Part shown: positions 26,115 through 37,309 of the stretch, one piece after another | Numbering within the stretch: the stretch's first letter is position 1 | How the letters are laid out: each line of letters starts with the position of its first letter | Assembly: GCA_002914845.1 (NCBI GenBank) | Contig: JXTC01000084.1 | Coordinates: 400,784 to 464,783, forward strand | Length of the DNA: 64,000 nt | DNA from: Trema orientale | Lineage: Eukaryota > Streptophyta > Magnoliopsida > Rosales > Cannabaceae | Direction: 5' to 3' | Program-made: the position numbers and the translations under genes | Notes under the pieces: generated by a model | Database searches by the model: none | What the model saw: only the letters and a program-made list of their open reading frames with translations | What the model was told of the DNA's origin: nothing

Positions 26115-26549
26115 TGATGCAGCAGCTCACAGCCCAAATAACTATGACCTAGAGCTAAAGCCAAAAATTCCAAAACCCAATTTATGGAACATTCCATTGG
26201 TTGGTAGAATGCTTTTGTGTGTTAGGTATTATAGACTTATTTATTTGAAATGTGTTAGGTTATTGACTTTGTTTATTTGAAGTGTGTTAGGTGAACAATT
26301 TATTTATTTAAAGTATTTTTAGTTGGTAGATACTAAGTGTATGGTTGTAAGTTTTTTAGAATTTTTTTATTGGATGGTTTAGATTAATCCTAGACTTATA
26401 TAAATAGCCTTTATTGGCAAGAGTTGTAATCATCCAATCTTCAATCAAATCTTAGTTTTCTCTTCTAAATTCTCTTTGAGAATTTTGTTTATTTCCCTTT
26501 TCATTGTGAGAACGCAAGTTAGAGCTAAATCTAGTAATCTGCTGCGTCA
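26115..26549 (+). repeat. 3' LTR of the Ty3/gypsy element
   Basis: 435 bp, starting TGATGCAGCAGC and ending TGCTGCGTCA. It is colinear with the 5' LTR but has only about three TTTATTTGAA-type units. Frequent single-base differences between the LTRs indicate an old insertion. Confidence 0.92.
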
Positions 26550-26554
26550 AAACT

Positions 26555-27236
26555 TTAGGGTTTAAATTGCAGAATAACCAAATTTCAGTTATTTTTTCGC
26601 AATTTACTTTGTAATAGTCTTATGCATATCTCAGTCCAATGTTTAGTGTGTGAAATGGAAAACGAAGAAAAAAGAAAGAAAACATATGTGCAAATTTATG
26701 GAGTTATTGGCCCATGCAGGAGAAGGAGAAGGACGAGAGGAAGCTGTAATTTTTTTTTCCCTCTCAGTCTTTTAAATTTTTAAAACGTAATTCTCATTAT
26801 TAATTCTATTGGTTTAAGAAAAAAGAACTTATTGCTGCTAGACTTTAAATTTAGAAAGATTTTTGAGAAACAATTTTATAGATCAAATAATTACCAACTA
26901 AGAATTAAGGTACTTCTAGTGCAACAAACATTTAGAAAAAACAAATTAGACTAAACATCCAAGAACTAAATTACCAAAAAAAAAAAAAAAATCACTGACC
27001 ATACTATAAATTTGCAAAAGCTAAAATAAAAGGAAATATTGCAAGTTACCCGTATTTTTTCACATTTGTTATCTCATCCACTTAAACACTGGTAAATGAG
27101 CCATAACTATTCTAAAGAAGTTATAATATAACTGCTAAATTAAGATTTTTTTTTAATTGATTTGTTAGTTTTGAAGTGGATAAGATAGCAAATAATACAG
27201 CATTTTGGGACAACAGATTTTAGTCTATTTTTTAAT
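26555..27236. other. AT-rich spacer, nothing recognised
   Basis: The stretch holds poly-A and poly-T tracts and no coding signal between the gypsy 3' flank and the next MITE. Confidence 0.6.
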
Positions 27237-27818
27237 GGGTTAAATATAATAATGGTCCCTAAATTATAATCATTGTATCACTTCCCTCTCCCCCCTCCCC
27301 CCTCCCCCCTTCCCCTGAATTTTCAACTTACATAATAATAGCCCTTGAATTATATAATTGTTACAGTAATGACCCCTTTATCACAAACTGTTAGTTTTTT
27401 AACAAAAAAATAGTCATGGACAAAATGTATAATTGGGCTTTATTTATTTCTATGAGTCAGAATCACGTTTTTAACCATAATTACTAAACTGTATGTTTTG
27501 CACAAGACTCATTTTCGTTAAAAATTTAACAGTTTATAAAAAAATAGTCACTGCTAAAATAATGGCATAAGTCTTAGTAGTCTACTCTGTAAAAATTCAG
27601 AATCTCATTCTTGACCATAGTTACCAAACCGTGTGCTACGTAATGACTTAATTCTATTAAATATGTAACATACTTATTTCTGATAAATATGCAATAGTCT
27701 GTGATAAAAAGATTACTGTTGCAATAATTACATAAGTCATGGACTATTACTATGTAAGTTGAAAAGTCAAGGGGACAAAGTGATACTATAGGTCGGCCTA
27801 TTAATATCATTAACCCTC
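27237..27818. mobile_element. Foldback MITE, copy 2
   Basis: It begins GGGTTAAATATAATAATGG and ends TAATATCATTAACCCTC, imperfect reverse complements, and shares interior phrases with the copy at 17719-18256 (for example GCAATAATTACATAAG and ATGGACTATTACTATGTAAG). The 8-bp direct repeat TTTTTAAT occurs at 27229-27236 and 27819-27826. It differs from copy 1 by a C-rich insertion near 27288-27316. Confidence 0.6.
27288..27316 (-). repeat. C-rich tract, candidate G-quadruplex on the minus strand
   Basis: Three runs of six C and one of four C are separated by one or two T (CCCCCCTCCCCCCTCCCCCC then TTCCCC). The complementary strand fits G3+N1-7 four times over. It stands out in DNA that is otherwise strongly AT-rich. 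Confidence 0.85.
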
Positions 27819-27826
27819 TTTTTAAT

Positions 27827-29066
27827 TGGGTATAAATATAAAGATAAAGTTTATTAAAAAAAAAAGTCTTTTTAAAGTTAGAGCTTCTAATAATGATGTG
27901 TGAGATTAAAAGTGTCACACGAATGAGATTATTTATCTCACCATTTAAACGAGACTAATTTTTATTATATGAATTATTTGTTCCAATTTCGAAAATTGGC
28001 ATCAACATGAGATTAACAAATGGATAATAATCTATTTTCCTATCCTAGTTCCATAAACCAAACAAGGCCTAATATTCCTTTTACAAAATTTTTTTGTTTT
28101 TTTTTTTTTTTTTTGTGTTTTTAGTTAAAATTTTCTCTCTTTATCTATGTATGTTGTAAAGTTGTGATCATAGAGAGGAGGAACGACATATAGAAAGAGA
28201 AAAAAAAAGAGTAGAGAATGGTGGACTCAAAATATATATATATATAGAATAGATATAGAAAAGAGATGAGGATTCTAACTTAGGTATAATTTTTTCCCCT
28301 CATGATGAGGTCTTAAATAATGACCACCCAATTTAAATCAAGTGGCTCAGAATATTTCCAGTGGGCCCAATGATAAAAAGAGTGTCTTGCACAGGAATTT
28401 TTTTCTTCCAGTTTGCTAATTCTATTCCTTTTTTAAAAAAAGAAAGTCTCTTCTCAATTTTGATCCAAGTCACTCACAATATCTTTAAATCCATGGAAGT
28501 TTCTCTTTTCTTCTCCCTCTTTTCCCACTCTTTCTTTCTTTCCCAGTTTATATTTTTCTGATGCCCAAGACTCTCACATTCATAATAAGCCAATAATAAA
28601 CATGTTCATATTACATAATAGACATATCATGAAACTAGTGTTAATTTTATGGTAAATTACTTAAGCTGATTGTTAAATGCTTTCGATATGTATTATTGTA
28701 CTAATATTTGTTGAAGTGCTCCCATGCAGTGTAAAGGCTCAGTACCTTCAAAGAGAGAGCTTGGTGTGTGAGAGGAACAAAGAATACATTAATGAATAGT
28801 AATACTATATGCACATGCATTAAAATTATGTTTGTTGATAACTTGGTCAAATAGTAGTTTTTCAATAAAATGTATTATTTGCGCTTTTCGGAGCCAAATT
28901 CACTGTACGTTTAACACGTCAAATAGCTTTAATTCAATATTTAGGAATCATTTATAGCATTTTATTTGTTGGCCCCAGGTAAGCACGAGGTGGCAGTCAT
29001 TGTACTGAACTGTGTTTAATTATACTAAGCTAGCTTAGATTCAGCTTAATTGCTTAATGTCAATTT
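27827..29066. other. AT-rich intergenic DNA
   Basis: No gene is supported. A 66-residue open frame at 28361-28561 is rich in Phe and Ser and reads like translated CT-rich DNA. A TA microsatellite lies near 28232-28245. Confidence 0.55.
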
Positions 29067-31477
29067 TGTACATTCTATTAATTGGGCATTGATGCTATGT
29101 TTGCATTATTAATTGGAGTCTAATTGACTTATGTTTATGTTTAATGTTTGGTTATGAGGTTAGGTTCCACCAGATTACAATAAGATTGATCATATGGGAT
29201 TATAGGTCAAAGTATGACTAGATTTCACCTTCTAAATTTCACCATTTTGGCCTACACTTGGATGTATGGGATTGACCAGCAATGTGGTGAGTATGCTAAG
29301 GATGTTTTAGAGCTGGACACATAGAAAGTAAGGTGCAAAATACCCAAAATACCCCTTAGAACTTAAGTTATGCCATTTCTTAGTTATTAAGTATCACTTT
29401 TGGACCAAATCTAGTCATTTTCTTCTCTTTTCTCTCCAGCCATGACCTGAAACTCCGTAGCTCTTTTCTAGACTTCTCTCAACTCCCTTAAGCCATATCC
29501 AAGAGTTTTCAAGTGGTAGAACTCAAATTGGAGCTCAAGAAAGCAAGATAGGTCCAAACTAGTCAAGGTAATTCTACTAGTTCTTCTTCCTAGGTTTTGT
29601 TTTGTTATTTCAATTCTTCACTTGATACAACTTAAATAATGGTTCCTCTAGGTTTTCTTAAGTCTTAAAATCAAAATCAAAGCCTTGGGAATCAATTTTG
29701 TGGAAGTAGAAGGCAAGAGCTTCAACAAAAGTTCAAACTAGTCAAGGTGAGCTTTTTGTGGAATTTAGAATTGGTAATTTATTTCTATTGTTTTAGCTCT
29801 TAAATCAAAGTATTTATTTGATGAATAAAGGTCCTAGGAAACCTTATATATGGCTGGAAAAGAAGAATTTAAGTGGAGGATTAAAGTTAGACTTAAAGCC
29901 CCAAAGTTTGCTAGTTGTAGATTTAAGTATTTTCAAGTGTTTTCATTGTTGGAATAAGTTGTCTACACTTGTAATTTGATTTCTTTACTTAGAATGTGTA
30001 AGACATTTATTTTTTTATGTAGATTATATCTATTTTCTGGCTGGTTGTGATGTTATACAAGTGTAAAAGTGGTTTTAAACTTTGTCTAAATCGAAAAGAA
30101 TTCAAGTGTACCTAAGTTGTTTTAAATGATCTTCTTTGAGGTGTATATGTGGCAATTGGCTTGTTAATTATTATTGCAGGTCTTAAACTATGATTTTAAT
30201 CATATGGAGATGTCCTAAAAATAGGAGAGGTACTGTCCAAATATTTTTAAAACCAAATGGTACCATTTAGAAGTAAATGGACTAGTTTTTATGAAAGTAT
30301 GTGACGTTTTGGTTCATTTTGTGATTAGGCTTCCTTATTTTGTAAAAGTTGTAATTCGGTCTTGTGCTTGTTTTCTTTAAGCATTTTACATTGTAATGAT
30401 TATCTTTGTAATAAAATTGACATCAGGTCTTCTATACACCTTGCTACAGAGGATATTGACCCTCTCCACTATCTTATCTGCCGAACATAAAGTAAGTAAA
30501 GATTTATTTTAATTGCATCACAAGAACAGCAATAGATACAAGATGTTTTCCTATATCTTTATGTGTAATATTTCAATTATATCTTATTTATATAGTTATC
30601 GTTTTGTTCATGAAAGACATAAACATGACATGATTATTTAAGCATGATTTTCAAAGTAGTGAAGTTTTCCACACATTGGATTTAAAGTAGTACCATTGTA
30701 CTAATTTTTATGAGATATGTTTTAAGTACATTGTTTAGTCTGTCTGCGTTGGGTAAGTATGGTTTTCATAGGCATCCTTCCCGCATAGATGGGCACGACT
30801 TACTGACTGCCGGGACTGAGTATTGTACTATGAGATCTACAAGGTGCATTACCTAGTTGGTCTACGTTGGGCAGATATGGTTCGCATTGGCTATGTGTTT
30901 CCTTTCCCCATAGGTGGGCACAGCCTACCGACTGCCGCGACTTTGTAGTGTACCCAAAGGCCCTATAAAGAAATGTTTTCTAAGAAAAGTGCATCAAAAT
31001 GAAAAGTTATGAAAGAAAAAGTACAATGGGAATTTCAATGAAGTTTATGCATGAAACACATTCATAAGCATGCATGATCTTTACTTACTGAGCATTAGCT
31101 CATTTAGTTCCTGTGATACAGATGAGGAGATATATAATGTATAGAGTTGCTGGTTGGCTCTCACGCTTTTTTGTCGCCATGATCATACAGATGTAGACGA
31201 ATTTGACTTGTGGGCGATGTTTCTTTTTTTTGTATTTTGTTATTTTGGTGTGTTGTGAATATTACTGCTGATGGCAAGATAAACTGATAAGGACTTTTTG
31301 GTTGTACATTTATAAAGACACTTTCAAAAAGTAATGTCACGCAGCTTCTTTTGTTTTAAAGTTTGAAAAGTTTAAATTTAGCCCACCTTTTCGCAAAACT
31401 AAAAATATGGTTTATGAAAGAATAATACTTCCTAGTTTGACCTATATAGTCATATAGATAAGCTAGGAGGTGTTACA
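29067..31477 (-). mobile_element. Large LTR (probable solo), minus orientation
   Basis: The right edge reads GCTAGGAGGTGTTACA, whose reverse complement TGTAACACCTCC is a typical plant LTR start. The proposed left edge, TGTACATTC at 29067, is preceded by ATTT, and ATTT also follows the right edge; a 4-bp match in AT-rich DNA is weak, so the left border is tentative. The body has a GC-richer block with a 118-bp tandem duplication (30738-30965) and a segment that recurs at 36640-37255. No coding region is present. Long LTRs starting TGTAACAC are common in Ty3/gypsy elements; that link is inference. Confidence 0.55.
30738..30965 (+). repeat. 118-bp imperfect tandem duplication inside the large LTR
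   Basis: GTCTGTCTGCGTTGGG at 30738 matches GTTGGTCTACGTTGGG at 30856. Both units continue with GGGCAC..CTTAC/CTACCGACTGCCG and end near AGTGTAC-type phrases. Confidence 0.75.
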
Positions 31478-32119
31478 ATTTTGCAGTTGTTCATTATTTT
31501 TTTACCCCCAAAAATGAATAAAAAAAGTAAAAAAGGAAAAATGCCATGAAAATTGAACAACTTGTTCTATGTTTGAAACAAAAGCTCTCGAGTTTCTAAG
31601 CTGATATTTTTTCTAATTTCCATAAATGGGTTCGTGGACACAGGGAGAAAACAGAGAAGAAGATTCTAAAATAACTTTCAAGTGAAACAATTTAGGATGA
31701 AATCACTCAATTCCCCTCCACTTTCTTCTCCAATTAAACTATCAATCTACTTTAATATATATAAGAATTTACCGAAAATCTAACAATTGTCCATGTCCTA
31801 GTATCATTGCATTTAAGAGATCTGGAGCTTTGAGCATATCTAGAATTTTCAACAACCTGATATTTAAAAGGAAAGGAGACTTAGTGGAGAACAGAGAGGA
31901 AATTGATCCAGTGCGGGAACTCTCAGCTGCAACATTTTTGTGTGGGCCCATGAACTATTTCTCACCAATCAAGTCACACCAACTTTCACTCAAGGAATAA
32001 AGAAAAAACTTAATACCCTATTCCAGGATTTTCCATAGAAATACAAACAATAATAAATGATATGTTACAGGCGTTAAAAAAGAGGCCACATACAATGTAA
32101 TTTCTCTAAATACATTTAG

Positions 32120-32745
32120 TTGGATGTTGGCATATGAAGCAAAAACCTTGAATCATAGACAAAAAAGTTTGAGAAGATGCAAAAGAAGTGGGAAGTAATC
32201 TTTAAACAACAATAAGATAAATTCAAAGCACAAATAGCAGAATTGCAAGCATGACAAGGCTATGATATGTAGGTAGTTCTTCAGTTATCTCACAACATGT
32301 TGCACCATAAAGCTAATACACCGGATTCTATGGTGTTTGATAGACCACTAGAGTGGGTACAAATAAACTTCATTGGGAAATTCACTACCTATATGGAACA
32401 TATTGGGTATATAATCTCAGGAAAAAAGAAGTTTTATTATTTTATATTGTAGAATAGGAAAGACAAACTTGTTGTGGGTTCAGTAGAGAATGTTGTTGCA
32501 GTAGGATATATAGTAGGTTCAACTATTGGGATTTATTTACAATATACCACTGGATGGGCTTAATAATCATGTGGAGGTCATAATTTCATATAATACTTAT
32601 GCATGTACTTCCAATTTCCAACAAAATATAGGTGCTATCTTGGTCAGCCATGTAGCTGAATCAGATGTTGCGGAGCCTAAAGTTTTAGTCACTTTTTATG
32701 ATGCATTGGTAAGGACATCTTATCACACGTTTATTTTTTCTTAAT
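32120..32745 (+). pseudogene. Possible transposase-like relic
   Basis: Broken frames give a coiled-coil-like stretch (KFEKMQKKWEVIF, then KFKAQIAELQA, about 32165-32255). A segment with VVAVGYIVGSTIG (about 32490-32530) and, after a frameshift, NNHVEVIIS and NIGAILVSHVAES (to 32744) follows. This order resembles the C-terminal part of plant En/Spm-associated proteins, where a VVA.G..V motif precedes a GxxIGSHVAWP-like motif. The match is from memory and weak. Stops and a frameshift make it non-functional whatever its origin. Confidence 0.35.
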
Positions 32746-35700
32746 TATTTTGCTATTTTAGTCTATATTTAGTAAAATGGAAAGAAAATAGGATGGAAAG
32801 AATTAAAAAAAAAAAAGAAAGAGGGGGAGAAAATGTGTAAGATGAAATATGTCTTTCTTTTATATTGTTTGGTAATTACAAGGGAAAAAAATACTAACGT
32901 GGTGAAATTACAAAATCCACTCATTTTAATATATTAGTTTGTTTTGAAAATTGGGGGTAAATATATAATTGTCTATTCATTATAAGTGTATAGGCTTCTT
33001 ATAAATCTAACATTTCAAAAGTTTGATTTTTTATATATGGCAGCCAATTAAAAATGTTGCCAATCCAGCAATTTTCCATCCTAAATGTCAGAAAGTACCC
33101 TTAAAGTTTTAAAGGGGAATTATATTTACACCCCCAACTAGAATAAAAGCACCTCAATTTTTAAAAAAAATTTAATTACATATTTATCCTTAAGTAAAAA
33201 AGCTAAAACATACAATATACACATTTAGTTAAACTTGAGATAAATTACTCATAATACACCCTATTGTACTCTAAAAACACAAATCAATCTATATTTGGAA
33301 AAAAAAAAAATTGTTGCAATGCACTTCTTTTCATATATGATTGAAATCATGGATTATTAATGGAACTAGAATGATGAAACAACATAAACTAAAAATTCTT
33401 GAACATGATTTTCTTCTTTCTCATTACCAAATGAGAACTATAATACAAAATAAATAAATAAATAAATAAAGACATAAAGACATAATAACTAAGATAAAAA
33501 TATTAGCTTAAACAAGATGTTGATTGTAAACAAATAACATCACAAATATTCTTTCTATCATGGATTTAAAGGGATGAACAATGACTGACCCAGTTGGCTA
33601 ATCTTTGGGCATAAAGCAGCCACCAACATCGGTGATGGCAAGTTTAAAGAGACAGTTGAAATAATTCTTAATCAACATACATTAACAAATCAACTTCTCA
33701 ACATGTATAAAGGTTTGAAAACTCTCGTCCTTTCTTAAAAGGCTTGACGATGGAATCCATTTTGGCTCAACAACTAGGGCGAATATTAAATTGACGCTGG
33801 AAGAGAGAAAAGTACAACAACGTGATGCAACCAAGGGGCCATGGCGAAAATGAAGAAGAGGGGGAGCAGGAAATGGGGAACAATTGAACGGTGTAGGCAA
33901 GGAGAAAGGAAGGATTTGTGCAGGGAGAGGGAACCCCTGCATTCATTTTTCGTTTGACTTAGGGTGTCAAAATTAAGAACTCAATCAAATTAATGGGTAG
34001 AGAAGAGAGACCTATTTTAGGAATAACAAGGGGTACTTATACTAATAAATACTAGTTTTAATTTTTTAATGGGGCTAATTTAGACAAGGAGTACTTTTTG
34101 TTAGACTTAATTAAGAACAAAAAATAGAACCATTCTCAGTCCTTGAAGCAAGTACTAAGGACACTCTCTGGCGACTGACCAAAAGATAATCAATTATTTT
34201 AAATTTAAAAAAGAAAAAGAAAGATTCAGTTCATAAAAATAATCAACTAGTTACAAAGCCTAAGGGGAAAAAAAAACTAGTTCTATTCTCCAAATCTAAG
34301 CAAGATAATCAGTTAATATTAAAATTTTAAAATATTCAGAATCTGATAAAAAAATAAAGGAAAAAAATGAGTAACAAAAGGACGCTGATATCGCAAATCA
34401 GCAGCCTAGACGGTAGACTAGTTCTGTCTACCGAAAACGGGCAGTAGACCAATCCTGTCTACCGATTCTGGCAAAGAGTAATTCGCTTTTTAGGACAAAA
34501 AATCGGCCAACTAGTGTTGGAGGCAGTAGACCGGATCGATGGACCGGAAACTCCAAGCGATCTACCGGAAATGCCAACTTTTACTTCTTACAATCATAGC
34601 TCTTGAAAAACTCCATCTCATGATGCACTGCATCAGTAAGATTGTTACAGCTGGTGATGGATGAAAGGCTCGTGTGGAAATGCTATATTGTTGGACTTTG
34701 TCAAGGAGTATTGTTGATTAGTTACTCATTACTCTTTGCAACGATACGTAAGTGTATGGATTTCTCACGTGTATTTGGATTCATTAATATATACTAATTA
34801 CTATTGTCAACAAAGTAGTATATGTTAATATTTTCATAATTTCTTATAAATAGAAAACATTTGATGTTACTCATTATTTCCTCTGATATTATATAAAATA
34901 GTTATATAATTTCTTGATTTGATCAATTTAATCCTTTGTGAGTAAATTAGCCAGACAATGAAGTGGTAAATTTATTCTATATTCTAATTTAAAGTTGTAG
35001 TTATGTATACATTTGAAACTTATATATAACTTGTACATTTTATGACAAAAGGTGAATTCACCTTATACAAAGCGAAAAAAGGAAGGGGGAAAAAAACAAA
35101 ACTCATTATTAAGAGTAAATTAAAATTTTTACCAAATTTTAAAGTTTATTTGTTTTCATAAAAAAATCATTAATTTTTAATTTATTTATCTTCTTTATTT
35201 TTAAGGATCCACATCAACCAACGAATATTGAATGTGAATTCAATATGTTGAGTTATATGAGCGAGATAATTCAACAAAGAGATTCTATAATGTTTTTCAA
35301 ATCAAGAATATGCACATTTACTTGAATATTCACTTGTTATTTTCAATTATATGTTTACATAATTAGTAAGTTGTTACTAATTAAATCCTAATTTTCTAGT
35401 ATCTCGAACAAATATTTTATACCAATAAGAAATTAATGAAGTTAGAGAAGAATGAGCAAGAGCACTATTCAAATAGATCAATTAATGCCAAATACAAGCA
35501 CACTTGGATTGATTTTTTTTTTTTTTTACGCCTTTTAGATGTTATGAGTACTAGTTATTTTAGTAATCTATATATAGAGTTTTATAAATACTTTAGTTAC
35601 TCATTTTGGATGTGTATGTATTGTATTGTGTTAGACTAAGCTGTTAGTTTATGCATACATATTATAACGCTAGTTTGTGCTTGTATTTTTGCCCTTTTGG

Positions 35701-36639
35701 TATAACATATCTCATTGGTTTCAAACTAACAAGATAGCTTTTTTTCCGTTGGTTCCAAATTAATAAGAAGGCTAACTTCGTTAGTCTAGACCTGACCGAA
35801 AAAACCTGACATGCCATGTTATTAGTATACTTATCTGTTTCCCGACTAACAATATTTGTTTTTCACTTATAAGGTAATGTGAATTCCTTTAATTGTTGTA
35901 GTACTTCTGTTATATATGAATCCAATATTAAATTATCTGTTCTTATAATCTAAAAGTATTCCATTTATTTTTCTAAAAAAAAAAAAAAAGTATATCTTGT
36001 GTACCTTTTTTTTTGGTCAAATTTGTGATGTGAAAGATGTAAAATAATCTTATATATATTTCAAAACTTTGTTAATTACCAAATACTATCTCATTATCTA
36101 ATTAGTTTAAGAGAGAGAGAGAGAGAGAAAGAGGAGGTTTATGGTTGCATAAATATGGGCAACAACACATCAGTGGTTGGAAAAAAAAAAGGGCAGTCTA
36201 GAAAAGATGAAGGGAGAGGATAAAAAAATAGAAAAAATAGGAGTATTTGCCTCTTCTAACATGCTCAAAGTATAAATTTTGCAGAAATTTTAAATATAAG
36301 GGTATTAATTTGTAATATTCAAAAAAATTAGAGTGTTAATTTGTATGAATGTAAATGTGTTAATTTGAAGGAATGTTAAATGTAGATTAATTTGTAGGAT
36401 TTCATGTCATGATATTTTTTTTGTAAACAAGGTAAAAATTGGGTATTTTTATGTCATTAGCAACTTAATTAATCCTATAGAGGGACATTTTACAAAATTA
36501 TCCCTCATGAAGAGCTTTTTCTTCTTTTTTTTTTTTTGGATTGAAAGAGATTGGTTTTATTGATTAATTAGTAGCTAGTATATCACTAGTTATAATATGA
36601 GAGATACATTCACGACTTTCTTTAACCAAAATCTAGGAG
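32746..36639. other. Repeat-poor to AT-rich intergenic DNA
   Basis: No gene is supported. The 86-residue minus-strand frame at 33682-33942 is Pro/Phe/Ser-rich and has no upstream or downstream exon. A GA microsatellite lies at 36111-36128, and an ATAA run at 33450-33470. A cluster of short GTAGAC/GTCTACC inverted motifs at 34405-34565 is described separately. Confidence 0.5.
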
Positions 36640-37255
36640 ATGGATATGTCACGGATTCTATTATTTGTTCCATTAATTTAGTTGTTGTTTGTAGCTATAG
36701 ACAAGTGCACAAATTGTTTTAAACTTGTCTAAACCGAAAAAGATTTTAAATGTGCTTCTATATTATCCTAGATGTTTCTTTTGATGTGTATATGCAGAAA
36801 TTGGCTTGTAAAATGTTATTATAGGTTTAAAACAATGATTTTAATCATGTGGGAATGTCCTAAATTAGGGGAGGTGCTGTCCAAATATTCTTAAAATGAA
36901 ATGGCACCATTTAGAGGCAATTGGACTAGTTTTCACAAAATTATGTGTCATTTTAAATCATTTTGTGCTAATAAACTAGCATTCATATTTTAATACTTTT
37001 AAACAGTTTTTCAATGCTAGTTATTGGCTGCTAAGTACCTTAAGTGATTTGTACACTTCTGAGTCATTTTAAGATCAAGTTTCCTAAATTTGTGAAAGTT
37101 CTTATTTCAGTCTTGTTCAAGTATCTTGATGCATTCTTTTGGTAAAATGTGCATCTTGAATAACTGTAATTCATGACAGGTGATTAGCACACCAATCTCT
37201 AGAGGATATTGACCCTTTTCACTTTCAATTTCTGTTCAGGACACGAGGTAAGTAA
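36640..37255 (-). mobile_element. Diverged LTR fragment related to 30025-30500
   Basis: Shared landmarks in the same order as the large LTR are AAACTTGTCTAAACCGAAAA, GATTTTAATCATGTGG, GGGGAGGTGCTGTCCAAAT, ATTTAGAGGCAATTGGACTAG and AGAGGATATTGACCC. It is a partial copy; both ends are lost or too diverged to place. Confidence 0.65.
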
Positions 37256-37309
37256 TTATCTAATGGACATAGTTCTAATTATAAAATATCTTGTCATATT
37301 GATTTAATT

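Larger units (their letters stand above)
18976..26549 (+). mobile_element. Complete but dead Ty3/gypsy LTR retrotransposon
   Basis: Both LTRs, a primer binding site, gag-pol remains in the order gag, RT, RNase H, integrase, and a polypurine tract are present. The insertion is flanked by the exact 5-bp repeat AAACT at 18971-18975 and 26550-26554. Integrase downstream of RNase H identifies Ty3/gypsy rather than Copia. Many stop codons, frameshifts and a nested solo LTR (22917-24728) show it cannot move on its own. Without the nested insert it would be about 5.8 kb, within the usual range. Confidence 0.93.

Noticed and set aside
28361-28561. 66-residue Phe/Ser-rich frame
   Set aside because: Reads as translated CT-rich DNA; no homologue recognised.
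33682-33942. 86-residue minus-strand frame
   Set aside because: Compositionally biased, no flanking exons, promoter or known domain.
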